In this document: positions 33,892 to 42,017 of the stretch, in pieces
How the letters are laid out: every line of letters begins with the position of its first letter
Numbering within the stretch: position 1 is the first letter of the stretch
Origin: OFTM10 sp964344055
Lineage (GTDB): Bacteria; Actinomycetota; Acidimicrobiia; Acidimicrobiales; Aldehydirespiratoraceae
NCBI GenBank assembly: GCA_964344055.1
Contig: CAYFLT010000011.1
Span: 12,538 to 76,537 of the forward strand
Direction of reading: 5' to 3'
Length of the DNA: 64,000 nucleotides
The notes under the pieces: model-generated
Database searches by the model: none
Told to the model about the DNA's origin: nothing
The model's input: only the letters and a program-made list of their open reading frames with translations
Position numbers and translations under genes: made by a program

Positions 33892-34467
33892 ATGACCAAC
33901 CTTCAAATCACCGCAATCGTCGGGAGCCTCCGGGCCGAGTCGACCCACCGTGCCCTCATGACCGCCGCCGTCGAGCTGATGCCTGCCGGGTCAGTCCTGG
34001 TCGAGTCGGACGTGAGGGGACTGCCCTTCTACAACGGCGACGTCGAGGCCGCCGGCGACCCTTCCACCGTGGCAGACCTGAAAGCAGCCGTCGGGGCAGC
34101 CGACGGTCTGGTGATCTTCACGCCGGAGTACAACCGCAGCATTCCGGCTGTCACCAAGAACGCCGTCGACTGGTTGTCGAGGCCGCGGGGTTCATCGGCC
34201 CTCACCGGCACGCCGGTCGGGATCGTGGCCGCCACGCCCGGTGGCCACGACGTCGCGGGAGTCCGTGACCACCTGGCGGCGACGGTCGGGGTCACGGGGG
34301 CGGAGGTCTTCGACCGTTCGTTGGGGATGGGTGGCATCTTCGACCTCATCGGCGACGACGGCCGAGTCGTGGACGACGAGGCCAGGGCCACCCTGCGAGC
34401 CTGGCTCGGGGCGTTCGTGGAGTTCGTGGAACGGGCGCGGATCAGCCGACTGGCCGAGGCCGGCTGA
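33892..34467 (+). CDS. NAD(P)H-dependent FMN reductase
   Basis: A 191-residue flavodoxin-like reductase. Phosphate-binding loop GSLRAEST near residue 11, TPEYNRSIPAVTKNAVDWLSRP near 81-102, and ATPGGHDVAG near 116 are typical. It supplies reduced FMN to a partner oxygenase or reduces quinones or azo compounds; no partner is adjacent. The ATG at 33892 is divergent from the methyltransferase by 122 bp. Its last 26 bases overlap the convergent MFS gene. Confidence 0.9.
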   Translation: MTNLQITAIVGSLRAESTHRALMTAAVELMPAGSVLVESDVRGLPFYNGDVEAAGDPSTVADLKAAVGAADGLVIFTPEYNRSIPAVTKNAVDWLSRPRGSSALTGTPVGIVAATPGGHDVAGVRDHLAATVGVTGAEVFDRSLGMGGIFDLIGDDGRVVDDEARATLRAWLGAFVEFVERARISRLAEAG

Positions 34468-35674
34468 GTTCAGTCCGTGCTCGGGGCCGGAGCGCCATCA
34501 GCCCGACGGCTGTTGCGACGCTCACCGCGGCAACGGTCATGAGTGAGCCGGGGAACCCTGCGGAGGTGTCGGCGATCGCGCCGACCACGAGCGGTCCGCT
34601 GACTCCTCCGATCTCGCCGACCGCGAACCAGACCCCGTTCGCCAACCCTGCGTTCGCGGACGTCACGCCGTCCGCCTCCATGAGGATGAGGATCCCGACC
34701 GGGACGAGCGCGGCGCGCGACGCAGAGGTCACGGCGGCCGGACCGACCAACCACTCCGGCCCATAGGCCATCGCGGTGAGGCTCACCGCAAGCACTCCGA
34801 GCATCCCGGCCACCACGAGTCGAACCCGTTCGGGTGTCGCCCCGTTCGGAACGATGACCGCGACCACGATTCCGGCGATCCCGGACAACGCAGCCCAGTT
34901 GGAGGCGACGCTCGGGCTGTGGCCCCCGAGTTCCTCGAGCGCCGCGGGCAGCCAGGGCCGGACGCCGTGATTCACGAAGAACACGGTGAAGGCCATCCCC
35001 AGTGCCAGCCGTACGCCGGGCGACCTGGCCAGCTCGACGAGGTGCCCTCGGGGGCGGGTGACGATGTCGTGTTCGCGGGTCGGCTTGTCGGCGCGGGCGA
35101 AGATCAGGAGCCAGACCACTACGGCCGACGCCCCCAGCACCGCCTCGGCCAACAGGACACCGCGCCATGAACCGAGCCACGGGAGCAGGAAGGGGTTCGT
35201 GACGAACAGGACCGCCACGCCACCGATTCCCGGTGCTACCGCGTAGAGCCCGACTGCCCGCCGGCGCTCCCTCTCATCGGGAAACCAGGTGGCGACGAGC
35301 GTCGGAGCGGCCGCGGAGATGAGCGAACCGAACACTCCGAAGATCGCGATGGCGAGCCAGAGGGTGCCGACGCCCTGCGCCCCTGAGCGCGCGGTCATCG
35401 AGGCCACGATCGAGACGCCGCCGAGAGCCACCGCCGGACCGATTCCGAATCGGTCGATGAAGCGACCGGCGAATGGTGCGCTGAAGATGAACATGAAGGC
35501 CCAGGCCCCCAATGCCAACCCCATCTCTCCCCGGCTGGCTCCGAGGTCGTGGCGGACCTCGTTGAGCATCGGAGCGATCGACGAGACCGCCACTCCGAAG
35601 GTGAAGTACACACAGACCATCCCGCCGAGTACCCGCCACCGCCAGGCGGGGGCGTCGAAAACGGGAGCGGCCAT
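34442..35674 (-). CDS. Major facilitator superfamily transporter
   Basis: A 410-residue 12-helix transporter. The first half shows the loop 2-3 motif GRFIDRFGIGPAVALG near 69-84 and the second half a weaker counterpart. It resembles aromatic-compound or oxalate/formate-type antiporters; the substrate is unknown. The ATG at 35674 gives a short cytoplasmic N-terminus. The C-terminus is basic (RPRARTELSRPRPVG) and overlaps the FMN reductase gene. tRNA-Ser(GGA) lies 40 bases upstream. Confidence 0.88.
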   Translation of the reverse strand: MAAPVFDAPAWRWRVLGGMVCVYFTFGVAVSSIAPMLNEVRHDLGASRGEMGLALGAWAFMFIFSAPFAGRFIDRFGIGPAVALGGVSIVASMTARSGAQGVGTLWLAIAIFGVFGSLISAAAPTLVATWFPDERERRRAVGLYAVAPGIGGVAVLFVTNPFLLPWLGSWRGVLLAEAVLGASAVVVWLLIFARADKPTREHDIVTRPRGHLVELARSPGVRLALGMAFTVFFVNHGVRPWLPAALEELGGHSPSVASNWAALSGIAGIVVAVIVPNGATPERVRLVVAGMLGVLAVSLTAMAYGPEWLVGPAAVTSASRAALVPVGILILMEADGVTSANAGLANGVWFAVGEIGGVSGPLVVGAIADTSAGFPGSLMTVAAVSVATAVGLMALRPRARTELSRPRPVG

Positions 35675-35714
35675 CCGCTCATCAGAGCAGATGGCCGCAC
35701 GATCGGTTTCGATT

Positions 35715-35802
35715 TGGCGGAGGGTGTGGGATTTGAACCCACGGAGGCTCTCACCTCACACGCTTTCCAAGCGTGCCCATTCGGCCGCTCTGGCAACCCT
35801 CC
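35715..35802 (-). tRNA. tRNA-Ser (anticodon GGA)
   Basis: On the minus strand, GGAGGGT pairs with ACCCTCC and is followed by G and an encoded CCA (35715-35717). The anticodon loop CTTGGAAAG has GGA at 35766-35768. The T arm contains GGGTTCAAATCCC; the long variable arm is GC-rich. It reads UCC/UCU codons. The neighbouring SRP RNA and dnaX nearby match an arrangement common in Actinobacteria. Confidence 0.96.
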
Positions 35803-35851
35803 TTGGCACCGCGAAGCCGCGGTTCCGGCCCATGAGGGTATCGTGAATCGC

Positions 35852-35995
35852 GCAGCGCCCGTTCCGGGGTGTGGCGGTCGGGTCCTGTGCAACAGGTGCC
35901 CGTGAACCGAGTCAGGGCCGGAAGGCAGCAGCTCTCAGCGGAGCCGCTTGTGTGCCGCAGATCGCCTGGCCGCCACTCCCGGGAACGGGCGCTGC
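35852..35995 (+). ncRNA. ffs: Signal recognition particle RNA (4.5S-type)
   Basis: The universally conserved domain IV lies at about 35902-35940: GTGAACCGAGTCAGGGCC, then GGAAGGCAGCAGCT, giving the asymmetric loop bound by Ffh. The flanks pair extensively: GTGTGGCGG (35870-35878) with CCGCCACTC near 35970-35977, and further out GCAGCGCCCGTTCC with GGAACGGGCGCTGC, so the drawn ends are the limits of the outermost pairing (144 nt). The mature RNA may be shorter, ending near the inner helix. With Ffh it targets secretory proteins. dnaX is 2 kb downstream. Confidence 0.93.
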
Positions 35996-36007
35996 CGTTC
36001 CCGGGAG
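35976..36007 (+). terminator. Perfect 13-bp hairpin at the SRP RNA 3' end
   Basis: CTCCCGGGAACGG and CCGTTCCCGGGAG pair exactly around GCGCTG. The 5' arm is also the 3' arm of the outer SRP helix, so the two folds exclude one another. There is no U tract. It could end transcription of ffs, or of the convergent minus-strand gene at 36015. Confidence 0.65.
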
Positions 36008-36014
36008 CGATCTG

Positions 36015-36533
36015 TCACCCGCCGATCTTGACGACGCCGAAGTAGTCGGCCGTGCCGTTCACCACGTCGTCGACGAAGCGGATCTCACCGTCGACGGACT
36101 CGAAGTCGCCGGTACCCGATCCCTCGATGATCGGGTGTTCGCATCCGCCCGAGATCTGGGCGCCGGTGTCCGGGTCGAAGAGTGCGTAGAACGACTCGTT
36201 GGACTCCCAGGTGCCCGAGAGACCCGCCACGCTCACGTGCCAGTACTCGTGGTCACGAGACTGGTACTCGCCGGTCTCCTCGTTGTACTCCTCGGACAGG
36301 ATGTTGCCGTAGACGCATCCGGTGATGTCACCGGTGAGCCCGAAGGCATAGTCCGTCTTCATCGCGGTACACGGTGCCGACCAGTCGAGCGACCCCGAAA
36401 CCTCGATCTCCATCTCACCGTCGCCGGCGCTCACCGGAGTGGCAGCGCCGAGCGTCATCGCAAAGACCAGGGAGACGAGCGTCGCGAGTCGAACCAGTCG
36501 ATGGTCGCGGCGCGGCTTGCTGATGATGGTCAT
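36015..36533 (-). CDS. Secreted protein of unknown function
   Basis: A 172-residue protein with an N-terminal signal peptide: basic start (KPRRDHRLVR), hydrophobic core to about residue 35 and an ATPVSAG cleavage region near 38. The mature part is acidic, Gly/Tyr-rich and beta-like with three cysteines (CTAMKTDY, GCVYGN, GCEHP). No family recognised. A clear AAAGGAACA ribosome site lies 5-7 bases before ATG 36533, which is chosen over longer frames. The leader includes a hairpin (36575-36615). Confidence 0.8.
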   Translation of the reverse strand: MTIISKPRRDHRLVRLATLVSLVFAMTLGAATPVSAGDGEMEIEVSGSLDWSAPCTAMKTDYAFGLTGDITGCVYGNILSEEYNEETGEYQSRDHEYWHVSVAGLSGTWESNESFYALFDPDTGAQISGGCEHPIIEGSGTGDFESVDGEIRFVDDVVNGTADYFGVVKIGG

Positions 36534-36574
36534 GTCTTGTTCCTTTCGGCCCGGATCGGGCTGTCCCAGTTGGT

Positions 36575-36615
36575 GGTGGGAGGGTCTCCGCCGGAGCGCC
36601 TCAACCCCTCCCACC
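36575..36615. promoter_or_regulatory. 10-bp hairpin in the divergent leader of 36533 and 36704
   Basis: GGTGGGAGGG (36575-36584) pairs with CCCTCCCACC (36606-36615) over a 21-base loop that itself contains TCCGCCGGA. It is in the 170-bp divergent spacer, 42 bases upstream of the secreted-protein start. It may be a leader structure or an attenuator. Nothing recognisable as a known riboswitch was seen. Confidence 0.35.
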
Positions 36616-36703
36616 CTGTAGTCGGCCCAGCGGGCCCGAATCCCTCGCGACATCTCGCCAATTGGCCCGGGCGGGCGCCGCATGTCGTGGAAGACTGCGC
36701 GCC

Positions 36704-37984
36704 GTGACGGACTCCGCGCCCGCCCCACCGCTTCGGTCCACACTCGCCGGGACGTGGGCGCTCTTCGCCGGGATCATGCTGATCATGGCCGGCAACGGAC
36801 TCCAGTTCACGACGGTCGGCGTGCGCTCGACCCTGGAGGACTTCACCTCCGTGGCCATCGGCGTGATGACGGCGAGCTACTACCTCGGCTTCCTCATCGG
36901 GGCCCGTTTCACGTTTGGTGCCCTGGGGCGAGTCGGTCACATCCGGGTGTTTGCCGCGCTGGCGTCGAGTGCCAGCGCTTCGGTGCTGCTCCACACGCTG
37001 TGGGTGAATCCCGCCAGCTGGACACTGATGCGCTTCACCACGGGGTTCTGCATGGCGGGGCTGTTCATCGTCAGTGAGAGTTGGATCAACGATCGGGCCA
37101 CCAACGCCACCCGGGGTCTGCTGATGTCGGCCTACATGGTCGTTGGCATCGGCGGCCGCGCCGCGGGCCAGGGGCTGTTGAACGTCGGAGACCCGACCAG
37201 TTTCGATCTCTTCGTCATCTCCAGCCTTCTCGTGTCGGTCGCCCTGGTGCCGATGGCGATGTCCGCCACGTCGGCGCCACCGGTCGTCGTCCCCCAACCG
37301 ATGTCGTTCACCGAGATGCGCAAGGTGGTTCCCTCCGGTCTCATCACGGTGTTCACCAGCGGATTGACCACTGCGACTCTCGGCGGTCTCACCGCGGTGT
37401 ACGCCACCCGGGTCGGGATGAGCACCGCGGAGGTGTCGTTGCTCATCACCTCGCTGCTGATCGGCGCGGTGGTCCTGCAGATTCCGATCGGCACCGCCTC
37501 GGATCGGATCCTCCGCCGGGTCGTGATGCTCGCCACGACTGTGGTGGCCTCGGGGGCCGCGGTCGCGCTGGCGATCGGGCCTGAGACCGGGTTGATCCCG
37601 ATGCTGCTGATCTTCGTGCTGGGTGGCACCGCCTATCCGCTCTACAGCCTGGGCGTGGCCTACACCAATGACTGGATTCCCGACGAGAAGCGGGCAAGTG
37701 CATCGGTCGTCCTGATGATCACCAGCGGGTGCGGAGCCATCGCCGGCCCGATCGTGGCGTCGGTCGCGATGGCCCGCTCCGTTGCCGGCCTCTTCTGGAT
37801 GGTGGCGATGGTCCATGCCCTCTACGGCGTCTATCTCTTCGTCCGAATCGTGATCCGCCGCCCGGTGCCGGCGGACCAGAAGAGCCGTTTCACTCCGGTG
37901 CCCGAGCGGGCCACCGCGATGATCTTCAGCCGGAGCCGGCGGCGATCGGGCAACGGCGACAGCGACGACTCCGGCGAGCTATAG
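36704..37984 (+). CDS. Major facilitator superfamily transporter (YcaD-like)
   Basis: A 426-residue 12-helix transporter of the branch with YcaD-type features: helix 2-3 loop GARFTFGALGRVGHIRVFAA near 66-85, FMAGLFIVSESWINDRATNATRGLLMSAYMV (split) near 118-147, and a hydrophilic C-terminal tail (MIFSRSRRRSGNGDSDDSGE). The GTG at 36704 gives a short N-terminus; longer frames would enter the leader hairpin region. It lies 12 bases upstream of dnaX, so the two may share a transcript, although their functions look unrelated. Confidence 0.88.
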   Translation: MTDSAPAPPLRSTLAGTWALFAGIMLIMAGNGLQFTTVGVRSTLEDFTSVAIGVMTASYYLGFLIGARFTFGALGRVGHIRVFAALASSASASVLLHTLWVNPASWTLMRFTTGFCMAGLFIVSESWINDRATNATRGLLMSAYMVVGIGGRAAGQGLLNVGDPTSFDLFVISSLLVSVALVPMAMSATSAPPVVVPQPMSFTEMRKVVPSGLITVFTSGLTTATLGGLTAVYATRVGMSTAEVSLLITSLLIGAVVLQIPIGTASDRILRRVVMLATTVVASGAAVALAIGPETGLIPMLLIFVLGGTAYPLYSLGVAYTNDWIPDEKRASASVVLMITSGCGAIAGPIVASVAMARSVAGLFWMVAMVHALYGVYLFVRIVIRRPVPADQKSRFTPVPERATAMIFSRSRRRSGNGDSDDSGEL

Positions 37985-37996
37985 AGTCGACCGGGC

Positions 37997-39907
37997 ATGG
38001 CCTACCAGTCGCTCTATCGCCGCTACCGCCCCCAGAAGTTCTCCGAAATCCGGGGCCAGCACCATGTCGTGTCGGCGCTGCAGAACGCGGTCGTGAAGGG
38101 CGAGGTCGGTCACGCCTATCTGCTCCACGGGCCTCGTGGTACCGGCAAGACGACGTCCGCCCGGGTGCTCGCGAAGGCGTTGAACTGCGAGAACCTCGGC
38201 ACCGACGGCGAGCCCTGTTGTGCATGTGAGAGCTGCGTCGCCATAGAGCAGGGCCGCTCGTTCGACCTCCACGAGCTCGACGCGGCGTCGAACAACAAGG
38301 TCGAGGACATGCGCGATCTGCTCGGCAAGGTCAACCTGGGCACGCCGGGTCGAGCCAAGGTGTACATCCTCGACGAGGTGCACATGCTCACCTCTCAGGC
38401 CGAGAACGCCCTTCTGAAGACGCTGGAGGAGCCCCCCGAACACGTCTCCTGGGTGCTGGCCACCACTGAGCCCCACAAGGTCGTCGAGACGATTCGCAGC
38501 CGGTGCCAAGTGTTCGAACTCTCGCTGCTCGGTGCCGACGAGATGGCTGATCACGTCCGCTGGGTCATCGATGATGCGGCTCTCGGCGTCGGTGAGGACG
38601 CTGTCGATCACGTCGTCGCAGCCGGCGGGGGCTCGGTCCGCGACACCCTGTCGGCGTTGGACCGCGTCGTCGCGGCGGGAGGACTCGTCGAGATCGACAC
38701 CTCAACCCACGCCCTGCTCGACGCGCTCGCGTCACGCGACGTCGCCGGCGCACTCGGTGCCATCGGTGACGCGACCGGTCGTGGTCGTGATCCCCGCACC
38801 ATCGGTGAAGGTGTCCTGGCCGGGCTTCGGGACGCATTCTTGACGGCGATGGGTTCGCCCCCTCCGCGCATCGGCGGTCGCGAGAAGGAGCGCGCCGAAC
38901 GACTGGCGGGCCGGATGAGTCCTGCCGCCATGACTCGTGCGCTCGAGACCCTGGGTGTGGCGCTGGTCGAGATGCGGCAGGCCCCCGATCCCCGCGTCGA
39001 CCTCGAGGTGGCGTTCGTGCGGCTCTGCCGACCCGACACCGACCGATCGATGGACGCGGTGCTGGAGCGTCTCGACCGGCTCGAACAGGGGTCCGGTACC
39101 CCGGCCGCGACGACCGCGGAGGCGCCCGCACCGCCACCCTCGACAGAGTCTGCCGAGGCTGCGCCGGTGGCCCCGGCCGCCGCGGGTGCCGCTCCACCCG
39201 TTCCTGCTGCCGCTTCGGCCCCGCCCGCGGAGGACCCTGTGGGATCCAAGGACATCGGTCCGGCCGCGGCCGCCCGCCGAGCGCTCGCCGAGAAGCGGGC
39301 GGGATCGGCGTCCGCGTCCGCTCCCTCTCCGAGCGGCACCGGTCCGGCGCCGGTCGAGGCGCCTGCGGTGCCCCCACCGCCGCCTCCCGCCGCCGCGCCT
39401 GCTCCAGAGCCCGAGCCGGCCCCGGCGTCTCGGCGCGAGGCAGCGGACGCTCCGATCGATCTCCGCGCCATTCGACCGCTGTCACCGACCGAGGTCGTGC
39501 AACTCGCCGGTCTCCACCTCGACCTCGACCGCGACACCGTGGTGCGCCGCGCCACCGACCTGCTGGGTGGCGGAGGCCAGCGGTCCGCGGAGGACCTCGC
39601 CCACCTCTGGGGGGTGCTCGTCGACGAGTACGGTCCGGCGCCATCGCGGCCTGCGCCCGCGGCGGAGCCGGCTGCATCACGGCCGGCTGCCGCCGCTGAC
39701 GACGGTGACCCGGGACCCACACCACCCGACGAGGATCCGGTCGTTGTCGACCCCAGCGATGCGGGCACTCCCCCCGACGACCCCGACGACATCGATCTCC
39801 ACGATCTCGTGGACGCGCCGGACCATGCCGACGAGCTGATCGAACGACTCACCGAGGCATTCCCCGGTGCCGAGCTCCACACCAAGGAAGAACCCACCGA
39901 TGACTGA
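37997..39907 (+). CDS. dnaX: DNA polymerase III gamma/tau subunit
   Basis: Clamp-loader ATPase of the replicase. A 636-residue protein. Residues 1-215 are the AAA+ core: Walker A GPRGTGKTT at 45-53, zinc ligands Cys64, Cys74 or 75, Cys77 and Cys80, Walker B ILDEVHML near 117, and the SRC motif near 162. Domain III lies at about 230-355. Then a long Pro/Ala/Glu-rich linker (370-480) and a short C-terminal tail binding the polymerase. No obvious programmed-frameshift slip site is seen, so only one product is expected. It heads dnaX-ybaB-recR and overlaps ybaB by eight bases. Confidence 0.97.
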   Translation: MAYQSLYRRYRPQKFSEIRGQHHVVSALQNAVVKGEVGHAYLLHGPRGTGKTTSARVLAKALNCENLGTDGEPCCACESCVAIEQGRSFDLHELDAASNNKVEDMRDLLGKVNLGTPGRAKVYILDEVHMLTSQAENALLKTLEEPPEHVSWVLATTEPHKVVETIRSRCQVFELSLLGADEMADHVRWVIDDAALGVGEDAVDHVVAAGGGSVRDTLSALDRVVAAGGLVEIDTSTHALLDALASRDVAGALGAIGDATGRGRDPRTIGEGVLAGLRDAFLTAMGSPPPRIGGREKERAERLAGRMSPAAMTRALETLGVALVEMRQAPDPRVDLEVAFVRLCRPDTDRSMDAVLERLDRLEQGSGTPAATTAEAPAPPPSTESAEAAPVAPAAAGAAPPVPAAASAPPAEDPVGSKDIGPAAAARRALAEKRAGSASASAPSPSGTGPAPVEAPAVPPPPPPAAAPAPEPEPAPASRREAADAPIDLRAIRPLSPTEVVQLAGLHLDLDRDTVVRRATDLLGGGGQRSAEDLAHLWGVLVDEYGPAPSRPAPAAEPAASRPAAAADDGDPGPTPPDEDPVVVDPSDAGTPPDDPDDIDLHDLVDAPDHADELIERLTEAFPGAELHTKEEPTDD

Positions 39908-40295
39908 TCATCCTGTCGAACCCGCCCACCCGGACGAGTCGGGTGGCGAGGCGATCAACCCGCTCGGCGGAGGTCTTCCTGATCTCGGTGGCCTGCTCGA
40001 GTCGGCCCAGCAGATGATGGCCGACATGCAGGCGGCCGCGGCCGAGGTCGTGGAAGGCGTCGCCGGCGGCGGGCTGGTGAGGGTCGAGGTCGACGGTCAC
40101 TTCGAGTTCCATTCGGTCTCCATCGATCCCAAGGCGATCGACCCCGACGACCCCTCGCTGCTCGAGGATCTCGTCCTCGCCGCGTTGCGGGACGCCTCGA
40201 GTCGCCTTCAAGGTGGACAGCAGGGCGCCCTCGGCGGGCTCGACCTGGGAGGCATGGATCTCGGTGGGCTCGGCGGTCTGCTCGGAGGTGAGTGA
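39900..40295 (+). CDS. ybaB: YbaB/EbfC nucleoid-associated protein
   Basis: A 131-residue protein. The core at about 30-100 shows the family pattern LLESAQQMMADMQAAAAEVVEG..GGLVRVEVDGHFEFHSVSIDPKAIDPD and LEDLVLAALRDAS (a helix, three strands, then a helix). The ends are unusual: an acidic Pro-rich N-terminus and a C-terminal Gly/Leu/Asp tail with repeated GGLDLGG units. It forms DNA-binding dimers. The ATG at 39900 overlaps the end of dnaX. The usual position is between dnaX and recR. Confidence 0.93.
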   Translation: MTDHPVEPAHPDESGGEAINPLGGGLPDLGGLLESAQQMMADMQAAAAEVVEGVAGGGLVRVEVDGHFEFHSVSIDPKAIDPDDPSLLEDLVLAALRDASSRLQGGQQGALGGLDLGGMDLGGLGGLLGGE

Positions 40296-40301
40296 GCGCC
40301 G

Positions 40302-40913
40302 GTGAGCTACTCGTCCACGGTTCAGGAGCTGATCGATCAACTGGGGCGCTTGCCTGGCATCGGTCCGAAGTCGGCGCAGCGAGTGGCGTTCTACCTGCTG
40401 AAGGCCCCCACCGAGGACGCCATGCGGTTGTCGCGGGCGATCGTCGAGGCCAAGGAGCGGGTGTCGTTCTGTGCGCGCTGCTTCAACTTGAGCGAGGGCG
40501 GCGACGAGTGTGCGATCTGCCGCGATCCCCGTCGGGAGGATCGTCTGCTCTGTGTGGTCGAGGACAGCCAGGACATCGTCGCCATCGAGCGGACCCAGGA
40601 GTTCCGTGGTCGGTATCACGTCCTGCAGGGTGCGTTCAGTCCGATCGACGGTGTCGGTGTGGACCAGCTCCGGGTGAAGGAGCTGATGACCCGCGTCGGT
40701 GAAGAGGACGTCGAGGAGGTGATTGTGGCCACCAATCCGAATCTCGAGGGCGAGGCCACCGCGGCCCTGCTCGTGAAGTACTTGAAGCCCATGGGGGTCC
40801 GGGTGAGCCGGATCGCGAGCGGGCTGCCGGTGGGCGGGGATCTCGAATACGCCGACGAATTGACCCTCGGCCGGGCCCTGGAGGGCCGTCAGGTTCTCGA
40901 CGCCGGCGACTGA
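40302..40913 (+). CDS. recR: Recombination mediator protein RecR
   Basis: Acts with RecF/RecO to load RecA at gaps. 203 residues, the normal length. HhH region LIDQLGRLPGIGPKSAQRVAFYLL near 7-30; zinc finger CARCFNLSEGGDECAIC near 55-71; TOPRIM domain LCVVEDSQDIVAIE near 84 and NPNLEGEATA near 146. The GTG at 40302 is set by a GGAGGTGA ribosome site about ten bases upstream. Last gene of the operon. Confidence 0.97.
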   Translation: MSYSSTVQELIDQLGRLPGIGPKSAQRVAFYLLKAPTEDAMRLSRAIVEAKERVSFCARCFNLSEGGDECAICRDPRREDRLLCVVEDSQDIVAIERTQEFRGRYHVLQGAFSPIDGVGVDQLRVKELMTRVGEEDVEEVIVATNPNLEGEATAALLVKYLKPMGVRVSRIASGLPVGGDLEYADELTLGRALEGRQVLDAGD

Positions 40914-40984
40914 AGTCGGCGAGGGGTCCTGCCGATCAGGAACTGGGTCCGGAAGCGGGCCCACCAGCCCGATCCGAAGAACGG

Positions 40985-41060
40985 ACGAGGCGCCGTCTTG
41001 TACCTGCCGGAGCGCGGGCGGTATGGACAAAATTCCGGCAGATCCAGGACGACGCCTCGA
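40985..41060 (-). ncRNA. Imperfect 26-bp inverted repeat, candidate structured RNA
   Basis: Arms 40985-41010 and 41035-41060 are reverse complements at 21 of 26 positions. In a minus-strand transcript two of the five differences become G-U pairs, leaving two internal mismatches and a frayed end, so about 23 pairs form. In plus-strand RNA only one would be rescued. The 24-base loop contains GGACAAAATT (plus strand). No known RNA family was recognised. A mobile-element remnant is the alternative. Confidence 0.4.
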
Positions 41061-41118
41061 CCCCACATCGCAGGAGGGGGAGGATCTGAAATCCGGGTTC
41101 CTGCTCTGTGTTGCGATT

Positions 41119-41147
41119 ACTTTACGATTTTGACACACACATGACAA
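41119..41147 (-). promoter_or_regulatory. Sigma70-like promoter facing the inverted repeat
   Basis: On the minus strand TTGTCA (41142-41147) and TAAAGT (41119-41124) are separated by 17 bases; five and four of six bases match the consensus. Transcription would begin near 41112 and run into the inverted repeat. The match is based on eye and could be chance in an AT-rich stretch. Confidence 0.35.
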
Positions 41148-41285
41148 GTACTTCCTGAAGATTTCTTTTCGGACCCTTCCTCGTCATGGTTGTCACGTGT
41201 TTGTCATCACAGTGAGCGCGTCCGCAACCACAGTGCGCGCGAGGGAACCGTGTGGTTCTCGACGTAGGGTGGCTAGCGCCGCGCG

Positions 41286-41945
41286 CTACGCGCTGCGCCG
41301 GCTCGACGAGACTGCGACGGTCCGGTCCTCGTCGGATCGGTCGTCGTCGGCCCACGTGGCCTCGTCGACCGCAGACAGGTCGGGATCCTCGATGGTGAGG
41401 GCCAGCTCCTCGGCCTGTTGCACTCCCACACGGGCGACCGACGTCTGGATGTCGGTCATGGCCGCCTGGAGGCGGTCGTGGACGTCGCGCTCGGCGGCGA
41501 GCAGCCGATCGAGACGGCGTTGGGCCTGGTTGATGACCGCAGTGGCCCGCTCGACGGCATCGCGTTCCGCGGTCTCGCGCAACGCGTCGGCTTCAGCTGT
41601 GGCGGACTCGATCATCTCGGCCACGGCCCGCTCGGCATCACCGATCTGCTTGGCCGCCAGCGCCGCGGCCTCCTCCTTCATCCGTGCCCCTTCGACCTCG
41701 GCCTCGGCCCGGAGGTGGGCGGCAGCCGCCTCGGCCTCCTCGCGAAGCTCGTCCGCGGACTTCACGGCCTGATCGAGCATGTCGGCCACGGTGCCACCCA
41801 CGGCTCGGACACCGTCCTGTTCGAGAGTGCGGATCCGCTCGGCGGCGCGGCGCAGCAGATCCATCACGGCCGCGGGGTCGAGGCCGCCCTCCTCGACCGC
41901 CGCGAGGTCGGCCTGCTCCAGGTCCTCGGGGCGGAGATCCATCAC
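41286..41945 (-). CDS. Coiled-coil DivIVA-like protein
   Basis: A 219-residue, very Ala/Glu/Arg-rich protein. After an acidic start (MMDLRPEDLEQADLAAVEEGG), residues about 38-165 form a nearly continuous coiled coil, and the last 35 are acidic/Ser-rich. It resembles DivIVA/Wag31-type cell-division or growth-pole proteins, but the conserved N-terminal lipid-binding loop of DivIVA is not clear. ATG 41945 (or 41942). A similar coiled-coil gene starts at 63381. The 3' end faces recR. Confidence 0.75.
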   Translation of the reverse strand: MMDLRPEDLEQADLAAVEEGGLDPAAVMDLLRRAAERIRTLEQDGVRAVGGTVADMLDQAVKSADELREEAEAAAAHLRAEAEVEGARMKEEAAALAAKQIGDAERAVAEMIESATAEADALRETAERDAVERATAVINQAQRRLDRLLAAERDVHDRLQAAMTDIQTSVARVGVQQAEELALTIEDPDLSAVDEATWADDDRSDEDRTVAVSSSRRSA

Positions 41946-42017
41946 GGCAGTATCTCATCGGACGTGGGCGAGGTGGTGGCACAATCGCGCTGCGTGGCTG
42001 GCGGATAGCATCCGCGT

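Larger units (their letters stand above)
40914..41285. other. 372-bp AT-richer spacer between two converging genes
   Basis: No ORF of interest. Bases about 41105-41215 are clearly lower in G+C than all surrounding sequence (ATTACTTTACGATTTTGACA; TTTCTTTTCGGA). Contents: the inverted repeat 40985-41060, the minus-strand promoter-like pair 41119-41147, and a short GC hairpin near 41276-41300 overlapping the end of the next gene. DnaA-box-like repeats and iterons were not seen. Confidence 0.7.

Noticed and set aside
35871..36707. Plus-strand open frame beginning inside the SRP RNA
   Set aside because: It overlaps a structured RNA and the secreted-protein gene with its signal peptide and ribosome site on the other strand; no motif.
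40914..41285. Replication origin in the AT-rich spacer next to dnaX and recR
   Set aside because: No DnaA-box-like repeats and no dnaA, dnaN or parAB genes nearby.
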